Source: Holothuria scabra
Lineage: Eukaryota > Echinodermata > Holothuroidea > Aspidochirotida > Holothuriidae
DNA: 64,000 nt
Direction of reading: 5' to 3'
Assembly: GCA_037179385.1 (NCBI GenBank)
Contig: CM074195.1
Coordinates: 8,447,787-8,511,786, forward strand
The notes under the pieces were generated by a model. It had not been told where the DNA came from, made no database searches, and saw only the letters and a program-made list of their open reading frames with translations. A program made the translations under genes and the position numbers. How positions within the stretch are numbered: position 1 is the first letter of the stretch; each line of letters begins with the position of its first letter. Of this stretch, positions 12,036 to 22,727 are shown piece by piece.

Positions 12036-12373
12036 TTCGGCACTCAGAGTTTGTTTTACAATCCTTCACATCCTAAATTCTCTGCACCACATTTGTACAT
12101 TGACATAAAACTAACAAAAAACGACAAACGTCGTGACAGTAGGTGACGCTATAGTTTTTCCATCTGTATGGATTATTTCACCACAAATACTCAGAAATTT
12201 CTTTCATTTAACGGTAATTAACACAACATTAACGTTTCTTCTAACTTGAAAGACCTCTTAAATGTTTCTATATCCTGGTAAACAATCAATGCAGGATGGA
12301 AAAATGAAAATGAGGAGCTGGAACAAAATTTAATTATCTTCTGTCAAACTCCGTCTGATTGTCCCCCTTTAAC
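12036..12373 (-). mobile_element. MITE family B, copy 1
   Basis: The left end reads CACTCAGAGTTTG and the right end TCCGTCTGATTGTCCCCCTT, the two terminal inverted repeats. Inside are TTCTCTGCACCACATTTGTA, CAGAAATTTCTTTCATTTAA and GAAAGACCTCTTAAATGTTT, all shared with copies at 17458, 26389, 33970 and 52731. A family C copy abuts it on the right. Confidence 0.75.
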
Positions 12374-12617
12374 TGCAGTGTGAAGGGGAAATGTAGTCAT
12401 TCCAATATGAAGTAGGGCAGAAGTCTGTCCTGTTTTATGATTGGCTCTTGAGAAATAAAAATTTACTGGGGGACACTAATTAGTTTATCTTGGTTGATTA
12501 ATATTAAAGGTACTAATATATTACAAAAGATACTTCGAAGAGAAAAAAGAAGAAAATTGTGAGATTTAGCTGTTGCTTCAAAAAAGTTTGGACCCATTTC
12601 TCTTGAACTTTAGATTG
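12374..12617 (+). mobile_element. MITE family C, copy 1
   Basis: It shares GTAGTCATTCC, the TGATTGGCTCTTGA stretch, ATACTTCGAAGAGAAA, GCTGTTGCTTCAAAA and AAGTTTGGA with 52438-52692. It lies directly against family B copy 1. At the other locus C also neighbours a B copy, in the other order. Confidence 0.6.
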
Positions 12618-12924
12618 ACTGACTTTGCCATATACAGAACAACAAGAAGAATATGTTTGGCTGGACCTCATCACATCATGTGTTGAGCTCGGGTTGTATA
12701 TCCCCCGCTGTGTCCCATAATTCCATGCGACAACGAATTACCTACCCCGCTTATTTTACTTCTTTCTAATTTCATTAAAGTGTCTCTATAATGTGTACTC
12801 GACATGGACTCTGTTGAAGACCGAGAGCAGTAAATTATCTCCACGCCAGTTAAATTGAATATGTAAATGAAAGCTAATGTTCCGAATCCATAATCAGCGG
12901 TCATGTTTTATTGGAGTCCAATGA

Positions 12925-13010
12925 AGATGAGGGTTGGACTGTTACAATTCTTTTTTTGATGCTGTTCAATATATATTTTTGATTTTGTTGACTTGAGGTA
13001 CACATTTACA
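12925..13010 (+). mobile_element. Family K fold-back element, right-end fragment
   Basis: GATGAGGGTTGGACTG, GATGCTGTTCAATATA and TTGACTTGAGGTACAC line up with the right arm of the element at 2625-3059. Confidence 0.65.
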
Positions 13011-14316
13011 CTTTAAATGCTGATTTTATCTACCAGGAATTTGTGATCTCATGCAGATATCACATAAATGACACGTTTTGATTAGTTCTGAAACGAAGTG
13101 TCCAATTTTTTCTCATTAATAGAACAGAATGTATTATCATTCTTCCAAAAAAAAAAAAAAAATCCCGCCATTAAAACCTTCACCAAAATGTCCTTCTTTC
13201 CAGTGGCAGAGGATCCATATGATCAGGGAGGGGGGGGGGGGGGGACAGGTGCCCCTTGGCACACCAAAAATGCCTGCCGTCGCCCTCGTAAGGGCTTTAA
13301 CTACCTGTGTTATCGCTCTCCTGTTGGCCATTCTCGTCCCCTCTAACCAAAATCTCTAGCTCTGTCACTGTCTCTCTCTATACCTTGCCACCTGAATACC
13401 ATCGTTCCATAGTGAAAGCAAAATGCACACATGAAAAATCAATTGCCCTTTTAAGCCCCGCTTTGGAAAAAAACACATAAAAACGAATCGTTAGCGCTTT
13501 GGTAATCAAAATCGCAAAGCCACAGAAGCGAATCTTCAATCACAATTACTTTGCAATCGAACCGTGACAATAGTGCAACTTTGCTTGAAAATTTCTTCGA
13601 ATTCTTACTCATTATATACAAAATAAATAAAAAATAAGTACACTGCGATACATATATAGTAAAACGTGAAAGCACTTGAGTGTTCCAGTATTTTCAGCAG
13701 TCAGAATGACGAGATGAGTGCACATATTGCTTTCACATAAGGTGACAAAATATCAAGTGTCAACTTGATTGGATTCTATTTTAAGTTAGGCTGTTAGAGG
13801 CCTACTTTTCATTTCGATTTACAAAGCATTGTACTCAATACTTCTATACTGGTTGCCGACGGCATTTGCTTAATTGATAATAACTTTAAATGTCACGTGA
13901 CATCATACAGACTATGTTACTCTCAGCCTTTCAAGGTGGTTGTATAACAAGATTCACATTCGTATGTATCAATGATTGATTCATAAATTTTAATGATTAC
14001 ACCGGAAGTGACAAATTAAATATTTTGTGTCAATTACAAAGCAATATAGACTATTCACATCAGCAAAGATGTATGCTCTCCAACAGGTTCATCGTAGCAC
14101 TTATCGGCTTAGTATAGACTCCTTTTCAAATAGCCTTCTGACGTATTCACGAGACTAATCCTGTTGGATGTTCCATAAGTTTACTGTCAAGCCTCATCTC
14201 ATACACTTGGTGCAGATATAATTTAAGTCTGCGTTTAAAGTGTTAGTCTTCGAAGATATAAACGATCCTCACCGGTTATTCATTAAAAATGGAATCAAAC
14301 ATGAAACAAATCTTAC
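13011..14316. other. Unassigned DNA with A and G homopolymers
   Basis: There is an A run near 13147-13161 and a G run near 13227-13244. From about 13200 to 13370 the sequence (GGGACAGGTGCCCCTTGGCA, then AAAATCTCTAGCTCTG) resembles part of 1560-1700 and looks repeat-derived. Nothing supports a gene. Confidence 0.4.
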
Positions 14317-14730
14317 CGGTAACGCAGGACAACGTTTCAAAATCTCCTCTCGTAGATGTGAAATACTCTAGCATCGCCGAAAATTTTAAATTCACAAAAA
14401 GCAATCCCTTCCAACTGAAACACTGAGAAATTTCCACAGATAAAAACCGTCTGCAGATTATTTTTCGCCGACGCCCGTTCAATTACGTTGCCTACAGTAG
14501 GTAGTTTATGATAATTTTCCGTACGTAGTCTTTGGATGAGCATCGCAAACCGTTCGATAAATAGGCGGACGGCATGCGCAAGAAACCATTCTCCGGCGTT
14601 CCTTCGTACTCGACAACATTAAGGAGCGAATTTATTAGTTTACTTGCTACGTCAAAAGCTCTCCGCTCAAAAAGGTCTTTCTTGATTGGACGTCTTCTCG
14701 AGTGGTGACTTGACACATAATTCACGAGAT
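14317..14730 (-). other. Possible 5' exon (speculative) ending in a GTAAGA donor
   Basis: On the minus strand this block is richer in GC than its neighbours, carries long overlapping open frames and ends CGTTACCG followed by GTAAGATTT, a good splice donor at 14316. Read through, the frames do not resemble known proteins, so it may be an untranslated first exon. The minus-strand transporter exon at 3965-4253 begins with an acceptor inside its 5'UTR and therefore needs an upstream exon. This block is one candidate. Confidence 0.25.
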
Positions 14731-15846
14731 CACTACATGGTATGTAAGATTAAGACTAGCGGGAAACAGCAGGGAATACACGCCAACCAGATCCAAATAC
14801 CTTGATTGATTCGTTAGTTAAACATTTGAAAGTGTTTCAGCGCACTGTGAAATATTATGTATAACAACACTAAACAAAGAAAGTGACAACTGCAGTCTCA
14901 AGACATTCATAAGAAAATTTTCTTGCTTATGGCAGAGATAATGATGAACAAATTCTAGACTTTGTTTCTGTAAATTGGTGTTCCATCTGTATCACAAATT
15001 TAAATTGACATACTTCAAAAACAGCATTGAAAATATCAAGTTTTTTTTTTCATTTTAATGCCAGTTCAAAATTGGAAGATTTTGCTCAGGTAGTTATTAT
15101 GTATTAAAATTATAGGAAAATGTGTTCCGTACCAAGTCTGCTTCTGTCTGCTTCTGTAAACATGCCAAAGAAAATCTTAAAATTGGTTACTTTAACATCT
15201 TTTTCCTACGGTTATTCATTTTTTTTAATTTTATTAATTATGGAGGATCGTTTTCACCTGCAGTTGAACGTTCTCCCCGTGTGCTGCCCAAGTAATAATA
15301 TTTACAAAATAACTTAAATATTTAGGATGCACTATACACATACTGCTGTATTGAGCCTCCCGCATAGTTCCATATGCTACTACGCCCACACATAAAACAT
15401 TGCGTTGCAGAATTTGAACATTCCAGGGGTTGTACATGTTTTACAAATGTGGCCGAGTCACACGGAGGACTTATAAACTGGAATCTTACTGCACATGTTC
15501 TTGGTGGTCATTATACCTTAGCCATGAAGGAGGGAAAGCAAATAACTACGAATGGAAAAACGCCCTGACCGGCCCGACTTACGGGATAGTAGAAAATGAG
15601 CCGAAAAACCTTATCTAAGTATAAAAAACTAACCTATACGAATGTGTTACAATTATAATGTACATTTCACCCCATGGACTAAAAAACTCCTTTATTTGCG
15701 CATGCTTTAGGGTTCCAGACGAGCGGGATCAGCTGTGGGGAGGGGAAAAGACTGAAAATCAATTTGTCAAGAAGGAAACCTTGAGCACATATTTGGGCAC
15801 TTATTGTCACCTTTTTACGAAATTCCCCCTATACCCTACTTATATG
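14731..15846. other. Unassigned non-coding DNA
   Basis: This is ordinary AT-rich sequence with short chance frames. No repeat border or exon was found. Confidence 0.4.
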
Positions 15847-16182
15847 CAGTGGTGGCAATAGAATGTTAAAATGGGGGAGGGGGAATTAAGGGCAAAAAAA
15901 ATTAGGGGATAAAAATTTTCGGTCTCAACGCGAAACCGAGCTCATAGCTCCCTCTCCTGTGGGTGGGGTTCCAGGGGTCGAAGTCCAGGATTCCCTAAGG
16001 CCGAGGTTTTAGGAGATCTCTGTATGAAAAAAATAAGTCTCAAGAGAGGTATATTATTCATTTTTTCGGTTAACTCCTTAATTGTTTTTGGAGGGGGGCA
16101 TGTGGGGGAGGGCAAGGATAAAATCGGGGTCGCACCCACTCGCTCCTCGTAGCGCTTCCAATGCTTTCCACTGCTTATATGC
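15847..16182 (+). mobile_element. Dispersed repeat family E, copy 1
   Basis: It has the family E layout: a G-rich start, CTGTATGAAAAAAATAAGTC then GAGAGGTAT, TTTTTTCGGTTAACTCCTTA, a second G-rich stretch, and an end GTAGCGCTTCCA. The same order is seen at 24520, 25334 and 35143. Confidence 0.65.
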
Positions 16183-16661
16183 AGTAATTAGACCTGGAAA
16201 GCAGCATTTCTTGTGACGTTGGGGAAGGCATTGGCAGCCTTAATTCCCTGCACGTTAATTGGCGCAACGCTTAGATAGCCTATCTACAGGCTTGACAAAT
16301 TCAAAACCACGAGACTACAAACGTCAAACACCGTGGAAAGGGGAATAGTTCCGTTGCCTGCAGTATACGGGCATAAGTTGTTATGCATTTTGGACCTATT
16401 CTCTTTAAAAAATATTTAACAGAAAAAAGAGTATAAATGTAGGAAGAAATATAAAAATCATCGCACCCTGTAAACGGGCAAATATTTCCTAGGCCCTCCT
16501 TTATAGATCGCTTATCCCTTGAATTGTGTCCTCTTTTGGTCATTGTGGCCACCTGGTGTAGGGATTTTGTAAAGAGAAAAACATGGGGTTGGATGGATGA
16601 TGCGATCAGTTCAAAAATTCTTAACGATTGAATTCCTGACCTTTATTGGTGTTGATTGAAT
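16183..16661. other. Unassigned non-coding DNA
   Basis: No recognised feature was found between two repeat insertions. Confidence 0.4.
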
Positions 16662-17223
16662 TTAAAGGTAGTGTGACATGTCAACAAAAAGCCCTGAATT
16701 TAATTGCTAGTTTGTTAAGGAGCAAGGTCTCCTATGTCAATATCTTTTACCATTTTCAAGATATACCTCTTCAAAGTTTGACTGTTTCTGACTCAACTTA
16801 TTGCAAAATTATGATTTTGAGTGTTGCCCAGCGTGACTTTCTTTTGTTAACCTTTTATTAATTATCTCTTCATTACTCATCAGATAATTGAGGTTTGGTG
16901 ATTGATATTGATGGTTTTCAAGGACACAGTTCAAACTTTTAAAATAAAACCCCCAGGACATGCTACTGTTTCAACTTTTCTTGAAATGAAGGCTGCAAAA
17001 CAAAGGATTACAGTGGCCATATATGGTATGTCCCTCCGTAGACATCACAAGATTTGCATATTGAGCTCTTGTTTATGCATGATTAAGAGCAAATCGGAAA
17101 TTAATCTGTAAAATCCTCAACTTTTAACCGATTTTGATGGGAATTGTGGCAATTTTCTTGGTTTTGAATGCTTTTTACATCAAATACCCAAATTTGCCAT
17201 TTTGATGTCACACTACCCTTAAA
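16662..17223. mobile_element. MITE family M (TTTAAGGGTAGTGTGACA ends)
   Basis: The left end is TTTAAAGGTAGTGTGACATG and the right end is ATGTCACACTACCCTTAAAG, giving a terminal inverted repeat of about 18-20 bases around 560 bases of non-coding DNA. The termini resemble the TTAAAGG ends of families A and B, so a common transposase is plausible but not shown. Confidence 0.8.
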
Positions 17224-17457
17224 GAAATGCCTCTGTAGGTGTTTGGCTTATGGCAATATACATTGCTTATTTTCATAGTTCGTTGCCTATTGACGATATG
17301 TTGGTCAAATTTTTCCCCTAGACTTCTGTCTTTTGTATGTTTATCCCATATACAGCCTGACAGAAAGCAGGTCTCCTTAAAGATGGCCTGTGGTATCGTG
17401 ACAATGCGATAAAAAACTATGCCGGATACTAGATGACGTCACAGGCTAACCTTTTCT

Positions 17458-17745
17458 TAAAGGGGAAATCAGAGTTTGACAGCTAATATTCATCTTTCGG
17501 TTTAGTACTTCGGTTTTCCTTTCTTAATTGATTATTTACCAGAATGAACATACATTGAAGGGGTCTTCCAAGTGAGAAGAAACGTTAATTCTGTGTCATC
17601 TACTGTTGTATGGATATTTTGTAATTTTGTTCGGGTAAAAAAATTCCTCACAGTTGCCAGATGCAAGACTAGACAGCTTATAGCTTCATCCTTACGTTGA
17701 CAAATCGCAACTGCAGACTATGAAGACAGATCATTTTTTATTGTA
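17458..17745 (+). mobile_element. MITE family B, copy 2 (3' truncated)
   Basis: It starts TTAAAGGGGAAATCAGAGTT and continues TTTACCAGAATGAACATACA, then the CTTCCAAGTGAGAAG stretch and CAAGACTAGACAGCTTATAG. The far inverted repeat cannot be recognised. Confidence 0.7.
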
Positions 17746-20735
17746 TTTTTTGTTCTCTACGAAAAACTTCTCTTTATAAATAGTCTGTTTTTAATCTTGC
17801 AATATTTCAAAATTTTTATCAACACATATCATCATTGGATCCCCCCCCCCTGAAAGTAGTCGTGAAAATCAGTTGGCCCCTGTTGGTCGCCGAACGTGTT
17901 TAAATGTGTTTTTAAACGTTTAAAAAATGACACGCTAAATAACACTATTTTGCATCTCATTCCTCCAAAAAAGTGAAAATCTTTCACCCCACCCGTTTCG
18001 ACCCCTTCCCCTGGATAACGAACAATTACACCTTACGATCACTTCATGGCCGATTCTTATTTACACTTTTTTCTTTCCAACTGGTAATCACCAAACAAAC
18101 AGCAATTCCTGCGTGATAAATCTACTTTCATTTTTGTCAGTTAGGTGGAACCATTTTGCCTTTACCCTGTTTCAATCGCGAAAACTTCTCCGTGCGTCCT
18201 ACCCACTAATCACTTCACCACTTCACTAATATTTTATCCGATAGTTTGCCTACATGCATGGGCTCCCTACTATCCCACAAGGGTCAAATGGTCATGTGGG
18301 TTGGCTGAAATATACCTCATAAAAAGTGGCCGCTTCAGGGGCGGAGGGGTGACCGCCCCTCTATTCGCAAGAAAATGTGAAAAGAGAAAAAAAAAAGCAA
18401 AAGAAAAAAGAAGAAAAGGGGTACCCAAGTCATGCTTTGAAGTTTGAACCCTATCAAATTAGCTTGCCACCACCCCTGCATAGAAATCGTGGGTGCAAAA
18501 TAATATGGACCTTAGATGGGCCAACAATGGGATTACTGAAGGACCCCATACGGAAATTTAACCTGGTTATTATATAACCACAATCTTCACTTTCAATCTG
18601 AGCTTTTTATTATATTCTCATTTTTCTAGTCAGATCACAATAGGGATTTAAGTACCCTTCTTTGTTTTCTTTTCCTTCGTTTCGAAACTAAATGTTCTTG
18701 TAGCAGTTTTTAGTTTTAACAAGTGTCGTCCATCAGTTTTCATGTATTTGTTTAAAGGTAGGTATTGCATCATCTTTGGCGCGGTTGTTTATTTTTTTTT
18801 TAATAAAATCTTGCTGACGCTCTGGAATACAATTCAAAACATTTGTGTACCTGAAATAACTACAATATTTTACGTTCCGTTCATGAACTCTTGAACACTT
18901 GCTTCTTTTTAACAACAAGGGAGATCGAGAGATATTTACCTATCCTATTTTCAAAGTTCTCTCATGAACTTGTGAAGATTGACTTCACTCAGACGCCAAT
19001 TTTTCAGTTCACCTCTATGCAAAAAAAAAAAAAAAAAATAACAGATATAAGGTAAAGAACCCTGAAAACTTTCCTTGAAACTCCATTTTGAAAGAATTTT
19101 CCTTATTTGACTGTTTGACTGGTCATTTTTATACTGGATAATGGCATATAGTTCTTCATGAGCTTTTTGTCTCGTTGAGAGAGTTCTTTATGTGTCACTC
19201 AAACTGTTCCATGACATCTACCTGTACCAGAATTCTTAAAAGGGAGTGGCCCATCCCTTAGATTACTTCCCGGTCGGTAGAGACGTAAGTGACGGGGGCA
19301 TGGACTTATCATGCAAGAGATATTAGGAGTAAAATCATTAACGGTCGAAAGTTCGAGCGGCCACAGACAATTCCATCAGGGAGGTGTAATTAGACCACAC
19401 CTCCCTGATTCCATCAGCTCAGCAGATCTTGAAATAAGCCAAGAGTTACAATAGAGAAGCATTGGAATATTTTCAATTCCGTTGTATAGTTTCCCCGAAA
19501 AGGATCAAGACCATTTATATCAAAGGGGTATAACATGTTATGTGTTAATATTCTGATCGCTGCGCATATATTGCTGATTATTATTATTATTTTGTTATTG
19601 CAAACAAAAGCTAAACATAAAGCTTGTTTAAATTCTTTTTCCAAGTATGAAAATGCAATTTTCGGCCATCTGTTTAAAATTTTCTTTACGCTCCGCGCCA
19701 ATTAAGGATGGCGCTCCTCTTAGATAATCTTTCGGGCGAAGTTACATTTTTCGGGTCAAAGTATTTCTTAACTCACTGATCACTTTGCAGTTTTTCGAAA
19801 CTTATTTTAAAGTGAGCAATTTATTGCAAACGACAAAAGAAGATAGTGGCTCGTTTGATTCTTCGCATAAGTCTGGAAAATGCTATTTCCGGCCAACTGA
19901 GGGGTCTGAATTTTCTAAATTTTCTCTACGCTGCACGCCAACTAATGGTGGCGCTCCGCTTAGATAGTCCTTATAGCAAATGATGTTTTGTGACCAAGAA
20001 AATAAACCCATCAAAATGAAATGCTCCCGTTCGCCTTTGTCAATGGATGTACTTTACGTTGGCTCCTAAATGTATGCAAATTTGAAAACAAATTTTACTT
20101 CGAAATGTCGCGTAAATGGCATTAGATTGCATGTAAAGACGCAAAATTTTCAGTGTTATCCTCATGAACCATTACAATTCAACTTTTAACACTGTTGCCG
20201 TCAAAGTCGAAAATCTTGCACCATTTTTCATCCAGGCTCATTGAAAAGGGAGACACTCTCCCCTTAGACGTCCCGCAGGCCGGCGATCACTCAACATACT
20301 GCACCCCCCCCCCCCCATCCTTCAGAGAAATCCTGCGTACGCGGCTGCCCTAAACAATAAACTGGGATTTGTTTTATCAGTGGATGAGTATGAGTTTAGA
20401 TTCTTCGAGTCAAGTGTAGGAGGAACTATAAATAAGCCGGGGTAATTGGGAATGCCTGAGGTGGTGGAAAATTACAGGAGACGGGATCCTTTGCCCGCTG
20501 CAATTAAAGTGTTGAATGTGTTTACGTCGGGTTGGGGTGGGTTGATTTCAGGGGCTACATAATGTTGGGTCGTCCAGGCCCTATGAAACCGTCCACATCA
20601 TCTCACTCAACGTGCACTAATGCATGCAGCCTGTATGGATTTAGTTTTGGCAGCGATGTCCCTGTACTGACCCCGATATTTTGGTTCTCTAGTTTACCCA
20701 ACTTCTCAGGTAGTAAACATAATGACCCTCTAGCT
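17746..20735. other. Unassigned DNA with a hairpin and an old duplication
   Basis: A 12-bp perfect hairpin lies at 19376-19408, with stem TCAGGGAGGTGT and a 9-base loop. The stretch about 19610-19735 and the stretch about 19850-19975 are diverged direct copies. Both contain a TTTTCT(T/C)TACGCT core followed by TGGCGCTCC and CTTAGATA. An A run is at 19021-19038 and a C run near 20303. No gene was found. Confidence 0.4.
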
Positions 20736-21977
20736 CAGGGGTGGGCAACTTACGGCCCACGGGCCGCATAACGATCACTAACGACGTTCCCAATTATGCG
20801 TATCATCACTATCCACTTGTGACATGGAGTAACAGCCTCGGAGTGGTGAACTCCATGCTTATATATAATCAGATACTCACAAACCCATTTTGCACATTGG
20901 TGCCTGGAGTTACTTCCATGGTTCGTGTGACCTTCTTTGACGCAACGTAGCTGCCCAACTTCTCCGTTTTGATTTGACGTCGACATTTCGACCTAAACGA
21001 GGTTAGTATAGCTAGTACAGTTCGTCTGTCAGTGTAACTATGGAACCCTCTAATTCCCTCCTTTTGCGAGACGTATAGTGACAAGCTTTACGTCTGACAA
21101 TATTATCACGGGGTGATGATATCCCCCTTATTTTGCAAAACTCGTGGCGGTGATAGAAATTATTATCATGGTAAAAGGGTTGATGTGAAATGAATCTACA
21201 TGATTCGTGTTTTTGACGGGTCTAAACTAAAACGCAAATTTGGCCGTGAAATTCCAAATTTTCCAGTGAATTACTTGAACTTAGCAGTAGAGCCTAGTCG
21301 CAAACCAGTGGAATCATAGGTGTACAAGGCGGGGCAGGAGAAGACTCCCCAAAAAATTCTGAGGTCGAAAATTCGGGTAGGAAACGACAAAAAAAAAAAA
21401 AAAGAAAAAAAAAAGGGCACAGAATAGGTGTTTTCCCGGCAGAGATCTTAGAAATATAAGTGAAAACATTGCCTGATTTTTTTCCCGAGTTCCGGATTTT
21501 TATTTTATTTTTTTAATCAAAATTCTCTTAAAATGTGCAAAACTTTTCGCGCGCTTCGCCCGCATCAGGTATGGTGATCTATTTTATGCACATGAACTGC
21601 ATGAAGTTTGAGCAAAAATGTTCTGTCTCAAACTGGAAGAGTTCTTTACTCAGTATGATTGACATTCCTAATCAGTAGGTCTACCATAGCAGCTACTATT
21701 AAATGTGGCTTTGTTACTGAGGTGCTAACATTGGACACTGTAATTTAAGTAAACACTCCTTGTTGATCTTGAAATGACATCATCTTAATCCAATAAGATT
21801 AACATTATTTAACTACATTAATGTATTAAAATTTTATTTTTTGTGACGAAAGATTTATATTGCTTCAAAGTCCTCGGGATTAAAGGTTTTAAATCAACAG
21901 AATGTCGTTGGTGAGGCCCGATGTTTCATTCCTCACATCTGGCCCGTTCAATCAAAAAGGTTGCCCACGTACCCCTG
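20736..21977. mobile_element. Non-autonomous hAT-type element
   Basis: It begins CAGGGGTGGGCAACTTACGG and ends GGTTGCCCACGTACCCCTG, the terminal inverted repeat typical of many animal hAT elements. Flanking octamers are CTCTAGCT and CTCTCAGT, a weak 5-of-8 target-site match. It spans about 1.24 kb and no transposase frame survives. Confidence 0.75.
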
Positions 21978-22149
21978 CTCTCAGTAGCTAGTATGAATAG
22001 AGTCATATAGGAGGTTCATTTATTTTTGCACATACGGGCAGTCAACATGCATTTGGGATTGTGGGACACTAAATGCCAGGAAAGAAGTTTTTTTTTTTAT
22101 AACTTCATTCAGCGGGAACTAGCCTGCAGAACAGGCTCTGCACCTGACC

Positions 22150-22500
22150 CGAGTTGAGCAGGATGAAAAAAGTAACAGAGGGTTGCATTACAGTCGAGTC
22201 GTTCATTATGTTGGCCTACCTACTCGTACTTTCACACGTATGCATAGGCCTAATAAAGTACGTACTTGTACGTGTATGCATTCGCCTGATACTGGATAGT
22301 AATAATGTGTTGCTAAGGAAGCTGATCATGATCGATGACTGCCTGACCGCGTACGTACGTACCGCCGATCGATAGGTTTGTGGGCTGTGCATGTATGTAC
22401 GACGCGTGTACGTACGTACTTGATGCGCGCGTGATCGGTCAAGGAGCGAGTCCGGAACTGGAACTAGACGAACAACGAACTTAAATTTCAAGAAAACATG
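22150..22500 (+). promoter_or_regulatory. CpG- and GTAC-rich candidate promoter of the centrin-like gene
   Basis: The stretch is clearly richer in CG than its surroundings, with repeated CGTACGTAC (near 22355 and 22410) and GATCGATC-type words. It runs up to the assembly gap just before the start codon at 22605. There is no TATA box at a convincing place. The promoter call rests on position and composition. Confidence 0.4.
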
Positions 22501-22600
22501 NNNNNNNNNNNNNNNNNNNNNNNNNNNNNNNNNNNNNNNNNNNNNNNNNNNNNNNNNNNNNNNNNNNNNNNNNNNNNNNNNNNNNNNNNNNNNNNNNNNN
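22501..22600. other. Assembly gap (100 N)
   Basis: One hundred undetermined bases lie immediately upstream of the start codon used for the centrin-like gene. An upstream in-frame start or a first-exon extension could be hidden here. Confidence 1.
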
Positions 22601-22604
22601 CAAC

Positions 22605-22727
22605 ATGCCTACTAAAGCAAAGAAAAGGAAGAGCAAGAGTAAACATAAACCAAAGGATGGAAGTGGACCAGACGATCCAATACCACCGATACCGTTAGGA
22701 TTGCCCGAACCGTCTCACCGTGAATCT
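22605..22727 (+). CDS. Centrin-like gene, exon 1
   Basis: It has 41 codons from ATG in CAACATGCC to the donor GTGAGT at 22728, phase 0. It encodes the basic, proline-rich tail. The gap 4 bases upstream hides what precedes this ATG. Confidence 0.85.

Noticed and set aside
22216..22491. Minus-strand frame rich in Arg and Thr opposite the GTAC-rich block
   Set aside because: It arises from repeated GTACGTAC words read on the other strand and shows no domain.
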